Assembly: GCA_027604505.1 (NCBI GenBank)
Contig: JADIIX010000044.1
Location: forward strand, 1 to 64,000
Reading direction: 5' to 3'
Length of the DNA: 64,000 bases
Source of the DNA: Gonapodya sp. JEL0774
Lineage: Eukaryota; Monoblepharomycota; Monoblepharidomycetes; Monoblepharidales; Gonapodyaceae
This document shows, piece after piece, positions 1-11,684 of this stretch. Position numbers and translations under genes: made by a program. Position 1 is the stretch's first letter; each line of letters begins with the position of its first letter. The notes beneath the pieces were generated by a model, which saw only the letters and a program-made list of their open reading frames with translations, was not told the origin of the DNA and made no database searches.

Positions 1-119
1 TTGCTTATCTATATTTTCTCTGTGCACACAACTGAGTTTACAAATTATGCCCTTCACCACACCCAGATTGACATACAAGCCTTTTCCCACACTCTTTAGT
101 TTCCTGAGAACAACCAAAC

Positions 120-1030
120 TTGACATTACGTGGCTTCCTTGGATCCCAAATTTTCAGATATTTGGTTACCCATACGGTCACTATTGATAATGAAATGAAG
201 ATTACAGCTCTCTTGGAAGAATTTGGAATGTTGGATTGCCTACCAATGACCACTCCAACCACACAGGGTGCATTGTTATCTCGTGCTGATTGCCCTAAAA
301 CTGAAGCCAAACGTGTCAGTGTTGATGCAGAATTATATCGTCATGGAGATGGTGCTTTGAATTACATTGTTATCACTAGTCAACCTGACTGTGTTACAGC
401 AAACCGTGTTTTAACTGAGGCTCTATAAAATCCTAGTTGCAAACATTACAATGCTTTTATACACCTGTTGAGCTACTTGAAGGGTATGTTACATTATGGG
501 ATCACTTACCTTGGAAAGAATGATCCTTGCAGGAGCAACACCCATACAAATCTTTATGGATATTATGAAACTTTGTATGCTTCAGACAAATTCAATTTGA
601 AATCCCGACAGGGTTATGTGTTTATGTTGTCAGGGGGAGCAATTAGTTGGAATTTGGGCAAGAATAGCTAGCTGATTCAACAACATATGCTGAGTTTGTC
701 TCTCAGCATAATGCAGTGAAGGAGCTTTTATGGCTCAAGAATGTTTTTATGGAATTTGGACAACCTTTGCCAGATAATATTGAACTGATTGGACAGGCAA
801 ACCAGAAGAAATATTTGGTGACAACAAAGGCGCAATATCTTTGGCGCACAATCAGAAGAAACATAATATGACCAAGCACTTTGAAATTAAGAATTTCTTT
901 GTTTGTGAAGAGATCAAGAATAAGACTATTCGATTGCTTTACATTCCTACAAGTCAAAATACTGCTGCTCTCTCAACTATGTCCTTGCCAAAGGAATCAT
1001 TTGAGAAGCACCGAGGTGCTATGGGAATGA
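120..1030 (+). pseudogene. Ty1/copia pol remnant (reverse transcriptase end and RNase H)
   Basis: Degenerate 3' end of a copia-type polyprotein. About 200-290 resembles the end of the RT domain (LLEEFGMLDC.P..TP). About 460-665 reads SYLKGMLHYGITYLG and then SRQGYVFMLSGGAISW, the hallmark RT/RNase H junction of copia elements. About 685-780 gives TYAEF followed by KELLWLKNVFMEFG, part of RNase H. About 865-1020 gives HFEIKNFFVCEEI, then LLYIPTSQN and a terminal KESFEKHRGAMGM, the usual pol C-terminus. Stops and frame changes at about 430 and 670 separate the pieces, so no functional polyprotein remains. Integrase, protease and gag are not seen on this strand; the 5' part lies outside the window or is lost. 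Family assignment is firm; exact breakpoints are approximate. Confidence 0.85.
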
Positions 1031-1731
1031 ATATATATGGTGTTGTGTGTACTATATATTTGCATGATACACCGCAACACATAGATGGGGGTGCCAGCGT
1101 GGAATATAAAGTGTTGCACCGCGAGGACATCCACATTCCTTGACAATAAAACCCCTGGAATGGTGCGTTTAAAAACCAATTTCTCTCCATTGAACACATC
1201 CTGCTTTTTACTGCGACCTTCTGCAGAAGATGTTGATTCATTGGACACTAATCCAATTTCAATGGGTTCATTTGTCAAACTTGAGAGAAATTCCCTGTTC
1301 AGACAGATTGAATGGGAAGCAGCAGTGTCAACATGCACCTCCAGCCCTTTATTCCAGTCAGAGAATGACTCAGAGTTAGAGCTAGGATAATGAAATTGAT
1401 ATTAATATCAGCGAAAAGAGGAGAATATGACGCTGGTTTCTCCTGTATCTTCATACCACCTCACTCAATGGGGTCAGACTGAATGTTCCCATTTGGCCAG
1501 GATGGCAGGTGCTCCACTTCAGCACGCTTTGATCCCTCTCCATTCACTGGAGATATTGCGAGACGTACTGGCCGCGGAATGCCCCTGGACTTTGGTTTTG
1601 GACAGTGTAGGCAGACTCTTCAAATGTATTGTCCTCCAAATCTACATTGTGGTGTACAATCTCTCCTCAGCCAGGATTTTTCCCATGTGTTCCGTGGCCC
1701 CTCACCCCTCCCCTTTCACGCTTGGTGGTGT
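1031..1731. other. Gene-free stretch between opposed retroelement fragments
   Basis: No convincing gene. A possible 3' LTR of the upstream pol fragment could begin near 1041 with TGTTGTG, just after the pol end, but I see no second copy to define it. A short open frame at 1085-1390 has no recognisable features. The rest looks like decayed element sequence. Confidence 0.4.
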
Positions 1732-2725
1732 TTACTGTTGGTTTCTCTTTTGACTTCCCATCAGGGCAAGCCCTCCTTCGGTGACATGTATCCCCGCACC
1801 TCTTGCACTCCTCTCAGCAATCCGTTGCATTATGTCTGCGTTTTCTGCAGTTGAAGCATCCCTCGGAACGTGGGGTGCGCTGGTTAGGGGGGGTTTTTGG
1901 TTTGGATTTTGTTTCGCTGCTGCAGCACTAGCTAGAGCTCTTGTTTCTTTCCTTTTATCCTTGTATTTCATTGACGCTTTGATTTTATCAATTGATACCC
2001 TCGCAGAATGTGCAAAGGCATTATAAACCGTCGGGTATTCATCTTTGATTGAGGTGAGGTACTCTTCCAGTAGGTTGTCCTCTGGCCTTTCCCTGCCCAT
2101 TGACTGGTACTCGCAAAACATCTTCCCCCATTTGTTATCAAACACAATGGCTCTGCACCTGTCCGTTCAAACTGCCAGCCATTTCTTGCCAACAAGTTCC
2201 TTTGCAACATGGGTAGGCATCATGAACCTGGCCTTGAGCTAGTCCCATATGTCCTTTGCAGTCCAATTGGCCACATCCCCCATCTGGTTGTTGAGGGCCT
2301 CGTTGATGGCAATGATGAGGGCCTTTGAGACCCTGTCGTCCAGCCCACGATGTGGGTGCGTAGTGATGGTGGCGGTTCCAGCGACTATTGGTGCCGGTGG
2401 TTCATCATCTGCAGCCGATGCTACAGCACGGGGTACTGGTGTGAATGCTGGGATAGTTGTTGTGGTGGTGAAGGCGGTGAGGTCTGTGGTTGTCTGTTGG
2501 CGTCAAATGCTCTTTCAATCCGAACATTTTCACTGCCCTCCCCATCCTCAGCTTCCAAACCCAGTATTCTGAATGTCTGTTGTGCTTAGTGAGCTTCTCT
2601 CCTACAACCTTCAGGAGGTCCATCGGTTTGAATTCCCTGGTCATAGTGCCAGTGGAATTGGGTTGCAGCAGTGAAGGTAGGAATCTCCAAAAGATTCTCC
2701 AACCATCGGATTGTCCACTGATCAC
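1732..2725 (-). pseudogene. Ty1/copia gag remnant with CCHC zinc knuckle
   Basis: Reading the minus strand from about 2680 down, FKPMDLLKVVGEKLTKHN then YWVWKLRMGRAVKMFGL is the typical copia gag N-terminus (element binds, chooses KL..NY..W...M...L). Further down come NWTAKDIWD-like and VFDNKWGKMFCEYQ segments. Near 1860-1800 a shifted frame gives CFNCRKRRHNATDC, a clean C-x2-C-x4-H-x4-C zinc knuckle, directly followed by a second Cys/His-rich stretch. A stop follows the knuckle and frames change at least twice, so it is broken. It runs opposite to the pol remnant at 120-1030, so the two are either different insertions or parts of an inverted rearrangement. Confidence 0.75.
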
Positions 2726-2744
2726 AATTTCAAGACAATTAGAA

Positions 2745-2763
2745 CTGTCCCGGGCTCATACCC
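2745..2763 (-). other. Possible primer-binding site of the minus-strand copia element
   Basis: On the minus strand, directly after a TTCCAACA end (an LTR-like terminus) comes GGGTATGAGCCCGGGAC. This nearly matches the reverse complement of the anticodon arm of fungal initiator tRNA-Met, which contains the loop CTCATAA, with one base missing. Copia and Ty5 elements are known to prime from an internal half of that tRNA. The match to a tRNA is from memory and the assignment is inferred. Confidence 0.4.
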
Positions 2764-3240
2764 TGTTGGAACCGTGGCTCTCTGTCTTATGTGCAACGCA
2801 ATATATTACAGTCGGTGCCACTCATCTTTGATGACAGGCTAATATAGTTTACCCACTAAACATATAGAAAATATACACTGTGTCCATGCACCAACAAGAA
2901 GCCACCACACCTGTCTGCTCCCCCCTCGTGATGGAACAGGCACTGACCCCATACCCCACCACTGTTGCAAAACCAGTCTTTTGCCCCAACCTCCACCAGC
3001 ACACACAGATGCTCTCCCAATAACTTCCAGTGTGTGAGTACTGGGTACAACCTGCCTCCCACTTATGGGATCTCAGATGGTAGGTGTACCAGTCCACACA
3101 CCAGCACAGTGGGGAGCACAACAACTGCACACCGTGACACTACCCCCAATGGGCCAAACACAGTATGGGACAGGAGCATTAGGTGTATTATATATTTGTA
3201 TACTAGCTGTGACACATAGGTGAGGGTGGGGTGTTATAAT
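2764..3240 (-). repeat. Probable 5' LTR of the minus-strand copia element
   Basis: On the plus strand this begins TGTTGGAACC, a common LTR terminus, next to the putative primer-binding site and upstream of the gag remnant, which is where a 5' LTR belongs for a minus-strand element. The outer edge at about 3240 is a guess; no matching second LTR is visible. Confidence 0.35.
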
Positions 3241-3709
3241 ATACTTAGTTGCACAGACAAGAACATCTTTCATTCTTGACAGGTTATGTGCCCAAGGAGT
3301 GCTCTTTCAAGGATCTTGGATACTTGGGACAATCACAGAATATCTATTCCACTCCTGATCTCCATGCCCATGGCAACTTCACTCAAAACAAATGGCTGCA
3401 ATCATGGCAAACAAATGCAAGCCAAACAATGTACTTGCATGGTAGGAGAGTTGGTGGTGATGGGAGGGACTTTGGTATGGACCTCCACTGCTCAGACGCA
3501 TGAACTTTGAAACCCACAGTCTGAAACCATCAAGACCACCTTTTACAATTCAGAGGACCCCCCTCTGATGCCATTTGTTGAGCATTACTGGTACTGCAGC
3601 TGTTTTTTTGTCTGAAGAAAGAAGTCAAGAGGACTTTGGCACAGTGAGCAGTGTAGGTTAATCTCTGGGATACCAAAACTATGCAGTATTACTCAAATCA
3701 TACATAACA
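3241..3709. other. Gene-free stretch beside retroelement debris
   Basis: No supported gene. A short plus-strand open frame at 3249-3503 has no family resemblance. A TGTTGAG at about 3577 could be another LTR edge, but nothing confirms it. Confidence 0.35.
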
Positions 3710-6700
3710 TTACAAAACTAGCTCATCTTCACTTTCATCTCCAGCAAAATAGGAAAAGTCCATTGCATTTGTAAGACGTCTTGAGCTCTTCTGTCCTTGC
3801 TTCTTGTTTTCTTTATTTTCAGGACTGATAGGTACAGTAAGAGGGTCCTCATCACTCTCAAGAGTGGTGTCCTGCAGAACAGTGGCATTGATGTTTCTCC
3901 TTGGTTGGTTGGTACAGCTGGCAGTAAAACACAAACATTACTACTCCAAAGTCACACCTCACTGGTCACAGACTTTGTAAACACACCTGGCATACTTCAC
4001 AACATTGTTAGAGTGTGATTTCAACCTTTGTTTTGCATTCAAATTTGGTTTCCCAAAACCTGATTTAGAGCCTGCCTTGAAAATTCTGCCAACCTTCCTC
4101 CGCTTGAAATCTGTGGTATCCTCTGTAAACCATTCTTCTCTGGAGCCATTCTTGCCCAGAACATCTCCTTGGCAGCTTCTCCTCTGTTGTAATTCTGAGT
4201 AAAGAGTCAACTTTGTATTAGAGACATGTGGACCTCCAGGCACATATTCCTTTAAAGGCTGCAAGTGGTAGATTGATTGAGATTGAAGCCTCAATAAGGT
4301 TGAAGCATCTATGCCTGAATCATTCTCCTCATCAGGATTTGCGGGTTCCCAAGCTCCAGTAAAAGCATCACGAATCCTGTAACACCAGTCACCAGTGGAT
4401 GGAAATACTTAGGGTTTTGGATTAGGAACACCTTTGATATGACATACCACTGTCTCCCTAAACTCCAACCAACATCATTTTCTGACAAGTTCCTCATCCC
4501 CATTTCTGCCTGTGTTTCAATATCTTGCATTATGTCCCACAGATGTCCAAGCTCTCCACATCCTTCCACATATTCCAGGAGTCTCAAAGTGAGGGCATAT
4601 GACCCTCTTGGAAGAAGTATGTCTCTTGCAAGCTCAAGCAATCCGGCAGGAGTATAAACACCTTCAAGAACAGTTGTACCTGCCCGCTCCAGTAGTGGTG
4701 TAAGAACTGGTGAAGGGTACTGATTTGAATAAGATGATAAATTAAACTTATGATGAACAATCAGTGTTCCTGTTTTGGTAAGTATTGACTCTATGTGGGC
4801 AGCTCGGACTGTAACTGCGAGCAGCAAAGATGGTGAAGCTCTTGCAGCCTGAAAAAATGCTGCCCCATGTCGAAGAGCTGAGCATGCATCATTCAGCACT
4901 TGAATAGCAACACTGACAAATCTAGGAGACCCAGCAGGATTAATATCCACATTCTGTTGAGTCTGCTCTTTCAGCTGGTTCAAATGCATGATTTGGAGGT
5001 CAAGTGACTTTGACATGAGTGCAAAAGTGAGGTTGATCAAAAATTCCTTGACTTTTGGAGCCAATGTTATCCAAAGTGACTGTAATGGACCCATATGGTC
5101 TGCCTCCCCATCTGAGTCCACCAAAACAATGTCATTTTCCTCTTTCACAGTAGCATCCTTGTCATGAATACTATGCAAGAAAGAGTTATCAGACTCAGAG
5201 GAAGATACAAACACTCTGTGTTTCCAGAAACAAATTGGCTCTTTAGTTGTTTGGAGGAAACCTGTTGTCTGGTTTATGATGTCCTGGCTCTGCAAACTTG
5301 CTGATGATGACCATCCAGATCTCACATCTGATATTTCCACTAATACAAAAGACAGGACTGGTGCAAGTACCTGCACTGCATGCAGCTCTGTCCAAGAATG
5401 GTTCACTGCTTCCACAAGGTTGATTAATGATGGCAGTTGCAGTGTTAGGCCGGCTCTAGATTGTGTGTCAATGATTCCCTCTAAAGATAGTTTATGCATG
5501 GAGAGGGCTGCTCCATAAAGATGTTCACGAATCCAATAAACAAAAACCTGTCCACCTATAGAGTATGCCCAATCAAAGATTTGTGGATCCCCTGTGTGGG
5601 TTCTGTCTGCACCCAGAAATTTATTGCCAAGGACTTGGTGTTTACCAATACTTAATCTGCCTCCTGGTGAAAAGCCATTTGAAGGTGTACTTCCACATTT
5701 TGGGCCATAATGCATGTCAAGTACCAATGTCATGGCAAGCTCTGCCTCTCTATTTAGACTGTGATTGATAAGCAGTTCAATTATGGATTTAAACAATGGG
5801 AGAAAGGTGGGAATTGCAGGAGTGAGTAGGATTGTCAAGTGAAGGTGATGAGATAGTAGTACGACTCTAGTGAACATTGTACAAACAGGCACACACTCAA
5901 CACTGTTTTGCAGCATCTTTGAAACTTGGATGTTCAGTGATGCTCACCTTCTGCATTGTGGTGGTAACTCTTCATATGATTGATCAATGCTTAATCCACA
6001 ACTTCTCTCATCCACGAAGTTTTCTGTGCACGCTTCTTCAAATTGACTCAGCTCTGTATTCGATTTGGCTGAATTCTTCGCAAATGTTTCATGATTTCTG
6101 GCAGTTATTTCCTCAGGACAGGCAGTTGTTTCAGAGTTTGCAAAATTGCGACCAACTTGGAAAGCAGCAAGGTGCATCAAGGAAGCGACTTCAGAAAAAA
6201 AATTGGGTTTGGTTTTGGTGTCTTCCCAGAATATCTATGCGTTCTTACCGGTGCCGCGCTGAGGGCATCTGAAGCTATCTTTGGTTGCGTTGTTACGGGA
6301 TACATCCCCTGCCAACTTGTCCACTACCGCCTCGGCACTTCCACTTCGGGTAGGATCGACATAGAGTTTAACCAAAGCGTCCTCGAAAGAGTCCAAAAGG
6401 GAAGCTGACAGTTTCCCGATAGATCCCGTTATTTGCAATTCGGATTGGATAGCGCTCGGCGTTCTGTTGCGCGGTGTTCCGTTCAAATCCATGCAGCGGA
6501 GACGATTCAAATCACGAGAAGAACGACCGAATTGGGCATCATTTAAATCTTTTCCATGCGATATGACTTGAGCCTTTCGGCGCGATTTGTAAGTTGCCGG
6601 TCTGGTTGATTTGGCGATCTCGACGGCGTCACCATGCTCGTGTGAGTGGCCATCCACAGAATGCCGTGCCTCAAAACTCTTGAGAGCAGATCGTGAATGC

Positions 6701-6918
6701 GTGCCAGTCTTCGAACCGATCACTCCTGGACCTTTGACCTCCGATGGTGCAGTTTCGACAGCTATTCGGAGAGCACCCAGTTTCGACCTCAAAAATCGAA
6801 GATGTCGGCGGATTCGCGATGGATCTTCATAATCCATATGCAGAGACTCCGAAACCGCAGTGGAAAATGTTGGGAGGGACGTATTGGACGCAAGGAGCCG
6901 TGTGTCAAACTGATTCAC
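3710..6918 (-). CDS. Unrecognised ~1000-residue protein, multi-exon
   Basis: At least five exons join in frame: 6918 to about 6249; about 6190 to about 5950; a long exon from about 5860 to about 4390; about 4370 to 3960; and a last exon ending at 3710. Splice logic is visible: the donor near 6249 (GTAAG) joins an acceptor near 6190 to give GTVASLMHLAAFQ; the donor near 5952 joins near 5862 to give CRRVVLLSHHLHL; the long exon ends PLVTG and continues DWCYRIRDAFTGAWEPANP. The middle part is helix-rich with long leucine-rich stretches (LTILLTPAIPTFLPLFKSII). A Ser/Asp patch (SSSESDNS, VDSDGEADH) lies mid-protein, the following exon is Lys/Arg-rich (FKRRKVGRIFKAGSKSG), and the C-terminus is acidic (FAGDESEDELVL). 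This would suit a nuclear scaffold or regulatory subunit, but I recognise no domain and assign no function. The start at 6918 is the first Met of the open frame. Confidence 0.55.
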
Positions 6919-7043
6919 CTACATATCAATTGATTCGCTTCTGTCCATCAATCTGGCGATTGTACTTGACTTTCTGGCAAGATTCGGTAGAAGTCTGATT
7001 GCTTTCTACAATTCAGGATTTTCTCAAAATGACAATTTATAAG

Positions 7044-9859
7044 CTACGATTCGGTGGGGAAGTCAGCCCTATCCCGCTGTGCGCTCTCTTCGCCCTGGCC
7101 AGATGCTTGCGCCTCTATGGAGTCTATCATGCTCACCAATTGTCCACTCCGAAGGATCCATTGTGTAAGTTCCGCCTCCATTCGCTGCGCCTCCTTTATC
7201 CTGGCCACAAGCCGATCGCGAGACCTCCCTTCGAGTGCGTGAATTTCGTCATCCGAAAGTGATGGAAAGGGTGAGGTGGACACAAAAGGTGAGACTAACG
7301 GGATTGCCCCAGAAGGAACGGGAGATCCATTGATGTTCGAAGTTTCACCCTGAGCTGAGCGCGCGCCTTCGGTTGAAATGGGTTGCCAAAACGGTGGGAA
7401 CAGTGGTATTAAAATGGGGACGGTGGGGTGAGATACGGGAGGCGATTGAGAGGGAGATATCCCAGCAAGATCAAAATTTGAACGTGTCGAGGCGAAGGAG
7501 TTTCCACTTGCGGGATTGCTCATACTCAATCGCTCTGATTGCGTCTGCGGAACGTAAGGAGCGTGTGGCCACGCGAAAGGAAAAGGAGCTGGTGGGAGAT
7601 GATAAGGAGGGGCCTGGGCCGGGCCTCCTGGTTCCTGATTCACCGGTGCTCCGCCACCTGATCCAAAATCCGCCCTGCCAACATTCGATGGTAAGACAGA
7701 AGTCGAGGAGGAAGAGACGGTGGAAGGCGCTGTTGAATGCGGAGGTATGTGGTAATGATTTTGTAATGTCGGATATTGGGTGTACTGGTGAGCATTGAAG
7801 GACGGGCTTGTTCCTTGCATTGGCAATGGGGGGCGGTTTGTCGATTCTGAGTTGAAGCCAGGAGTTGCTGGTCCCGGCGGCACTTGCTGCGGCTCTTGCT
7901 CTTGTGTGCCCACGGTCTGCGCTGGTGCTTGTTGGTTTGGCGTTATCACAGGAGGAATTGCCTGCACGGGGTCGGGGAGGACGGACCGACGGCTGCTCGA
8001 GGCACGGAAATCAGAAGTGGCGTTTTGAACTTGACCGCGGTACACCATTTACCAGGTCGGACAGCTTTGCTGCCTTTCCAGCCAACTCTTGAGACACCCA
8101 AAGTGAAAAACGTGCCCACACGGCAAACGCTTTGGACGCCTCGCCCTCCCTTGCGACTCTGGCAATCGCGGCTGCTCAGCAGTCTCATGTGCAGAGCCAA
8201 CACCTCCTGGACTATCTGCAACCATTTCTTCCCTGCAAACCACACACACTCCACCTCCACGTTCTACTTCCTCAGCAGTAGCATTTGGGTATCGAGAGTC
8301 CATCCCACTTGTCGCGCGGCGATAACGAAGAAGATCGCCAGCTCGGCGTAGAAACGAACGGAGGGTGAGATAGAGGTCCCGAATAGTATGCAAAGGGAGG
8401 CCGCGAGACGGCACCGTGACAGACAATAACACTGAATAGGAGAGCAACTTAAAGAAATCTGACAGATATTTCGATGTTTTGTGACGCTATTTTTACGGCA
8501 AATACTCGCAACCTCTCGCAGCGATTATATCACTCACCCACGAACAATTCCAAGTAGAATATGTACATGCTTTTGTCCTCCCACGGTTCCGAACGGTGAA
8601 GGTCCACAGAGTGCAGAACATATTTAACCCCACAGGCGAATATTTGCACGGCAAGGATGGAGTACTGAAAGAGAAACGTTGTCCAAGAGGCTGCCTTGAG
8701 CGTCCGAAGGACACAAAATCCCAACCCACCTCGAAACCGAACACCATCACCATTCCTGGGCCTCTTCGCAGTGTTGCATCGATGGAGTAGAATAGCATGC
8801 CGATGTCGAGGGAGAGGAGGATCCCGGTCAGAACAGATGTACGCAAGTGTGACAGGAAGGATGGCGGTTGGGGAGAATTGTCCATCTGCACCAGAATTGA
8901 GACATAAGTTAACAAACGAGTGGCAAAAATACTCCTGTTAAACGCCTGGCTTCAAAAGCGTTGCTTCACCCGAAACTCGAACTGAGGCGGTCCGTGGCTG
9001 ACCTAGCCGGCCAACCCCACCAAACTTGAGCCCGGCGTTGCATGAGCACAGCTCATTCAAGGATCTTACAAAGTGTAGGCTCATACGAGTCGTTCCCACC
9101 TTGAAGGAACCCTGGCCCTCGGTTTTCGTTTCGCCGACAACTTTACCGCGCTCTCCGATCGAAGGAATATGCCCAGAATGAATGAGATCAGCCGACACTT
9201 AACACTCACAAAGTCCACTCTGTCCTCAGCAACCCAATGGAATACCTTGAAGAACATAAGAAGCCCAAAAAAGGCGGCGAATCGCATGTCGAGTTCATCT
9301 CGAAACATAGTGGCGGCGAGGCATGTCTCCGTGACCGCGTACCAAGAACGCTCATATAAATGCTAGTAGCGCATAGAGGTGCGAGCTAGTTTTCGTGATT
9401 TCGACGTTCCAATTACTCACCTCCACTTCAAGTACCCGCAATTGGCCAAAAAAGAGACGCAAGAGACCCCGTCCAAGTACTATTGCGATGAACAGTAGAA
9501 GATTCAGGAGAATCTTGGGCAGAAACACTGTCAGTCGTGGCCTAAAGTATCCCGCCCGACAAATCTCTCCGAAGACATTCAGTCATCTTTGAGCGAAATC
9601 CAACAAGTGAAATTTATGTCCGCTAATTCCTCTCCATCAATTCAAAGCTCTTTTGTCCGTTTTACTCGCTCCAGACGCTCACCAACACAGAGCCACCCGA
9701 ACGCGAAACCTGGATTGCAGCAGGAAAGAATGCACCGCGCTCAAGCCACGCATTAACCAAGACAGTGGCAGAAAGAACGACTGATGTGACGCCAAATAGC
9801 GTGAGCCTCATCATAGTGGGAGCCAGCTGAGCTGTTCCAAAGGACATCGAGGAGGGCAT
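7044..9859 (-). CDS. HRD1: ERAD E3 ubiquitin ligase Hrd1/synoviolin
   Basis: Multi-spanning ER-membrane RING ligase that ubiquitinates misfolded proteins for retrotranslocation. Conserved pieces appear in order: LLNLLLFIAIVLGRGLLRLFFGQLR (shown here only as LRLFFGQLRVLEVE, about 9465-9420); ERSWYAVTETCL then MFRDELDMRF and KVFHWVAEDRVDF (about 9340-9210); MDNSPQPPSFLSHLR and ATLRRGPGMVMVFGFE (8885-8720); ILAVQIFACGVKYVLHSVDL with MYIFYLELF (about 8660-8540); LPLHTIRDLYLTLRSFLRR with DLLRYRRAT (about 8400-8310). The RING-H2 is CVVC...[26 protein letters not shown] at 8250-7985 and keeps all eight ligands; its last Cys codon is split by a 60-nt intron (8052-7993), after which RRSVLPDPV begins a Pro/Ser/Gln-rich tail of about 315 residues. 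Intron 9209-8886 is unusually long (324 nt). Translation may start at the internal Met-Met-Arg-Leu near 9814 rather than at 9859, since the family starts MRL. Confidence 0.93.
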
Positions 9860-9917
9860 TCTCGGGTATTACTATTTACGCGCACCGATAGATTTCACAT
9901 TTTTAAGTGCCATTACA

Positions 9918-11671
9918 TTAATCCATAGATGCAAGAGACTTCCTCTTCACTTTTCTCTTCCTTTTCTCTCCTCCTCCCCCCGAGGTCATCTCAGCGAAGC
10001 CCACCCTACCGCAAACAGGAGCAGTGTGCATTTCCTCCACAGGCACTTCGGTTGCACGGGGTACACCCCGTTGCTCTGGAGTTAGTACGCCGCGAGACTC
10101 GGGTGGTAAATCAACCGTAACTTCGCATGATCTGAATGTGGTTGGTGTGTAGCTGCCACTGGATTCTGTTGCAGCCTGCACCCTAACACTGGCCACCATA
10201 CCACGAACTTCGGGACCAATTTTGGGGCACCTTGTCAAATCCACTCTCTCTAGCTTCGGAGCCGATCGAGCCAGCCACAAGGCAGTCTGCGGAGTCAGTA
10301 GTGGGCAACCTCGCAAAAACACTGACCGCAGACCGGAAGCGGCATCAGTACCGAGGGACTCTAAGCGGTCAATCTGAGTGCAAAATGACAGATCCAAGCC
10401 TTCCCACTGGCCAGGAGCAACGGACGCAAGGTTGGCAAGGCCGATGTTGGTAACTCCACCACAGAAACGGAGAGACAGAGCTGCAAGCTGCCGACAGGAG
10501 CTTGCAACCCATTGAAGTGATCGATCTGACCGTCCAAGAAGACAAGGACGAAGGAAGATGAATACACATGATGATGGTGTACAATTTGAATGAGTACATA
10601 TGCGAAAACAGCGTATTGAAACTTGTGGTCGCAGACACTCCTCACCTGTGACAAAAGCACAATCTCCCAGGTCCAGTACTCTTAAATGAAGGCAGTTCTT
10701 TGCAAGTGCGTAAAGCGTCTGTTCTGTCAACCTCGTGCATCTGCGAAGGTGGATCTCGGCCAGATCAGGAGTTCCCGGGAGTAGAGCTTGTGCGATGTTT
10801 TCATCCTGCAAATTCTTGCAGTGACTCAAGTCTAACCTCCGCAGGGATTGCATGCCGTGATCGCGAAAACAATCTCCAGTGAGATGCCCCAGGTAGCTCA
10901 GATCCAGTTCTCTGAGCGCTACGCAACGTTGTGCTACAATAGTTACGGCACCGTCTGTCAAATGCCAGCAATTCGAGATGCTTAACTTTGTAACATTAGG
11001 GGCCAGATCAGCAAGGGCGTCCAAATCGCCGTCGCGAAGGAGATAGCATGAATGCAATCTGACTCGCCGGATGCCATGGCCCCCCAGCCGCGCTAATGCA
11101 GCGAGAGAAACACCATTCAGTTTGTGTCGTAAGAGGCGATCACCGCCATCAATTTTGTTCCACAACAGATAGTCATCTAAGAGCTTTGCCCAATGTCGTG
11201 ACGTCAATGAGAGGCGGACACGAGAAATTACGTCAAGATTCTGAACAATGCGGCCAGCTACACTCGCAGGTAGATTGGTGAGGAGATCTGGTCCCAAAAC
11301 CTTGCTATGTTTGTTGTATCCGCCGCGGACCCCGAAAGACCTTGCGCTTCGAACAATAGCTGTCCGTGGTTTGGAGTTGTCGGATTTGCGCCGAGTGGGA
11401 TGCTTGTTGTTATTATTAATTAATCCCATAACGCTTTAGAGAAGCGGCACAAGACATACTGATGGTGAATACGCACCTCCGCTGGAATATCGATTGAGTC
11501 TAAACTGGATTGTCCACCGGATGGACGTATTTCATCGGCATTTGTGGAAGCAATCTCATCAACTGACGAATTAGAGCCGCGCTCGTCGCTGGAGGAATCT
11601 GACGTATCATCATCGCTTTGATTTCGCCAGCCGAGAAACTTCGGCAGCTGGAATCCAAAACGGGAGGACAT
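9918..11671 (-). CDS. F-box/leucine-rich-repeat protein (SCF substrate receptor type)
   Basis: Three exons: 11671-11477, 11402-10646 and 10525-9918, with introns of 74 and 120 nt. The first exon encodes a Ser/Asp-rich leader (SDDDTSDSSSDERGSNSS). An F-box follows (LLTNLPASVAGRIVQNL, then RVRLSLTSRHWAKLLDDYLLW). Then come cysteine-containing LRRs of the FBXL/AMN1 kind: LTKLSISNCWHLTDGAV-like, LRELDLSYLGHLTGD, LRRLDLSHCKNLQDE, LRVLDLGDCAFVTD, LAALSLRFCGGVTNIGL, LERVDLTRCPKIG. The C-terminal 60 residues are Pro/Glu-rich and end with a basic run (GGGEKRKRKVKRKS) that could be a nuclear signal. The F-box should bind Skp1 and the LRRs a substrate, so a role in SCF ubiquitination is likely; the target is unknown. 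The second intron is stop-free and in frame, so an unspliced mRNA would encode 40 extra residues; the join FVT|DRSLQWVASSC restores a normal repeat. Confidence 0.88.
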
Positions 11672-11684
11672 AGCTGTGTTTGAA

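Noticed and set aside
1029-3240. AT-rich similarity between about 1050-1090 and 3185-3230 as matching LTRs
   Set aside because: Resemblance is short, gapped and on the same strand, whereas the two elements are in opposite orientation; probably compositional.
8938-9198. 86-codon open frame on the minus strand as a separate gene
   Set aside because: It lies wholly inside an HRD1 intron with good splice sites; kept as a finding, not as a gene.
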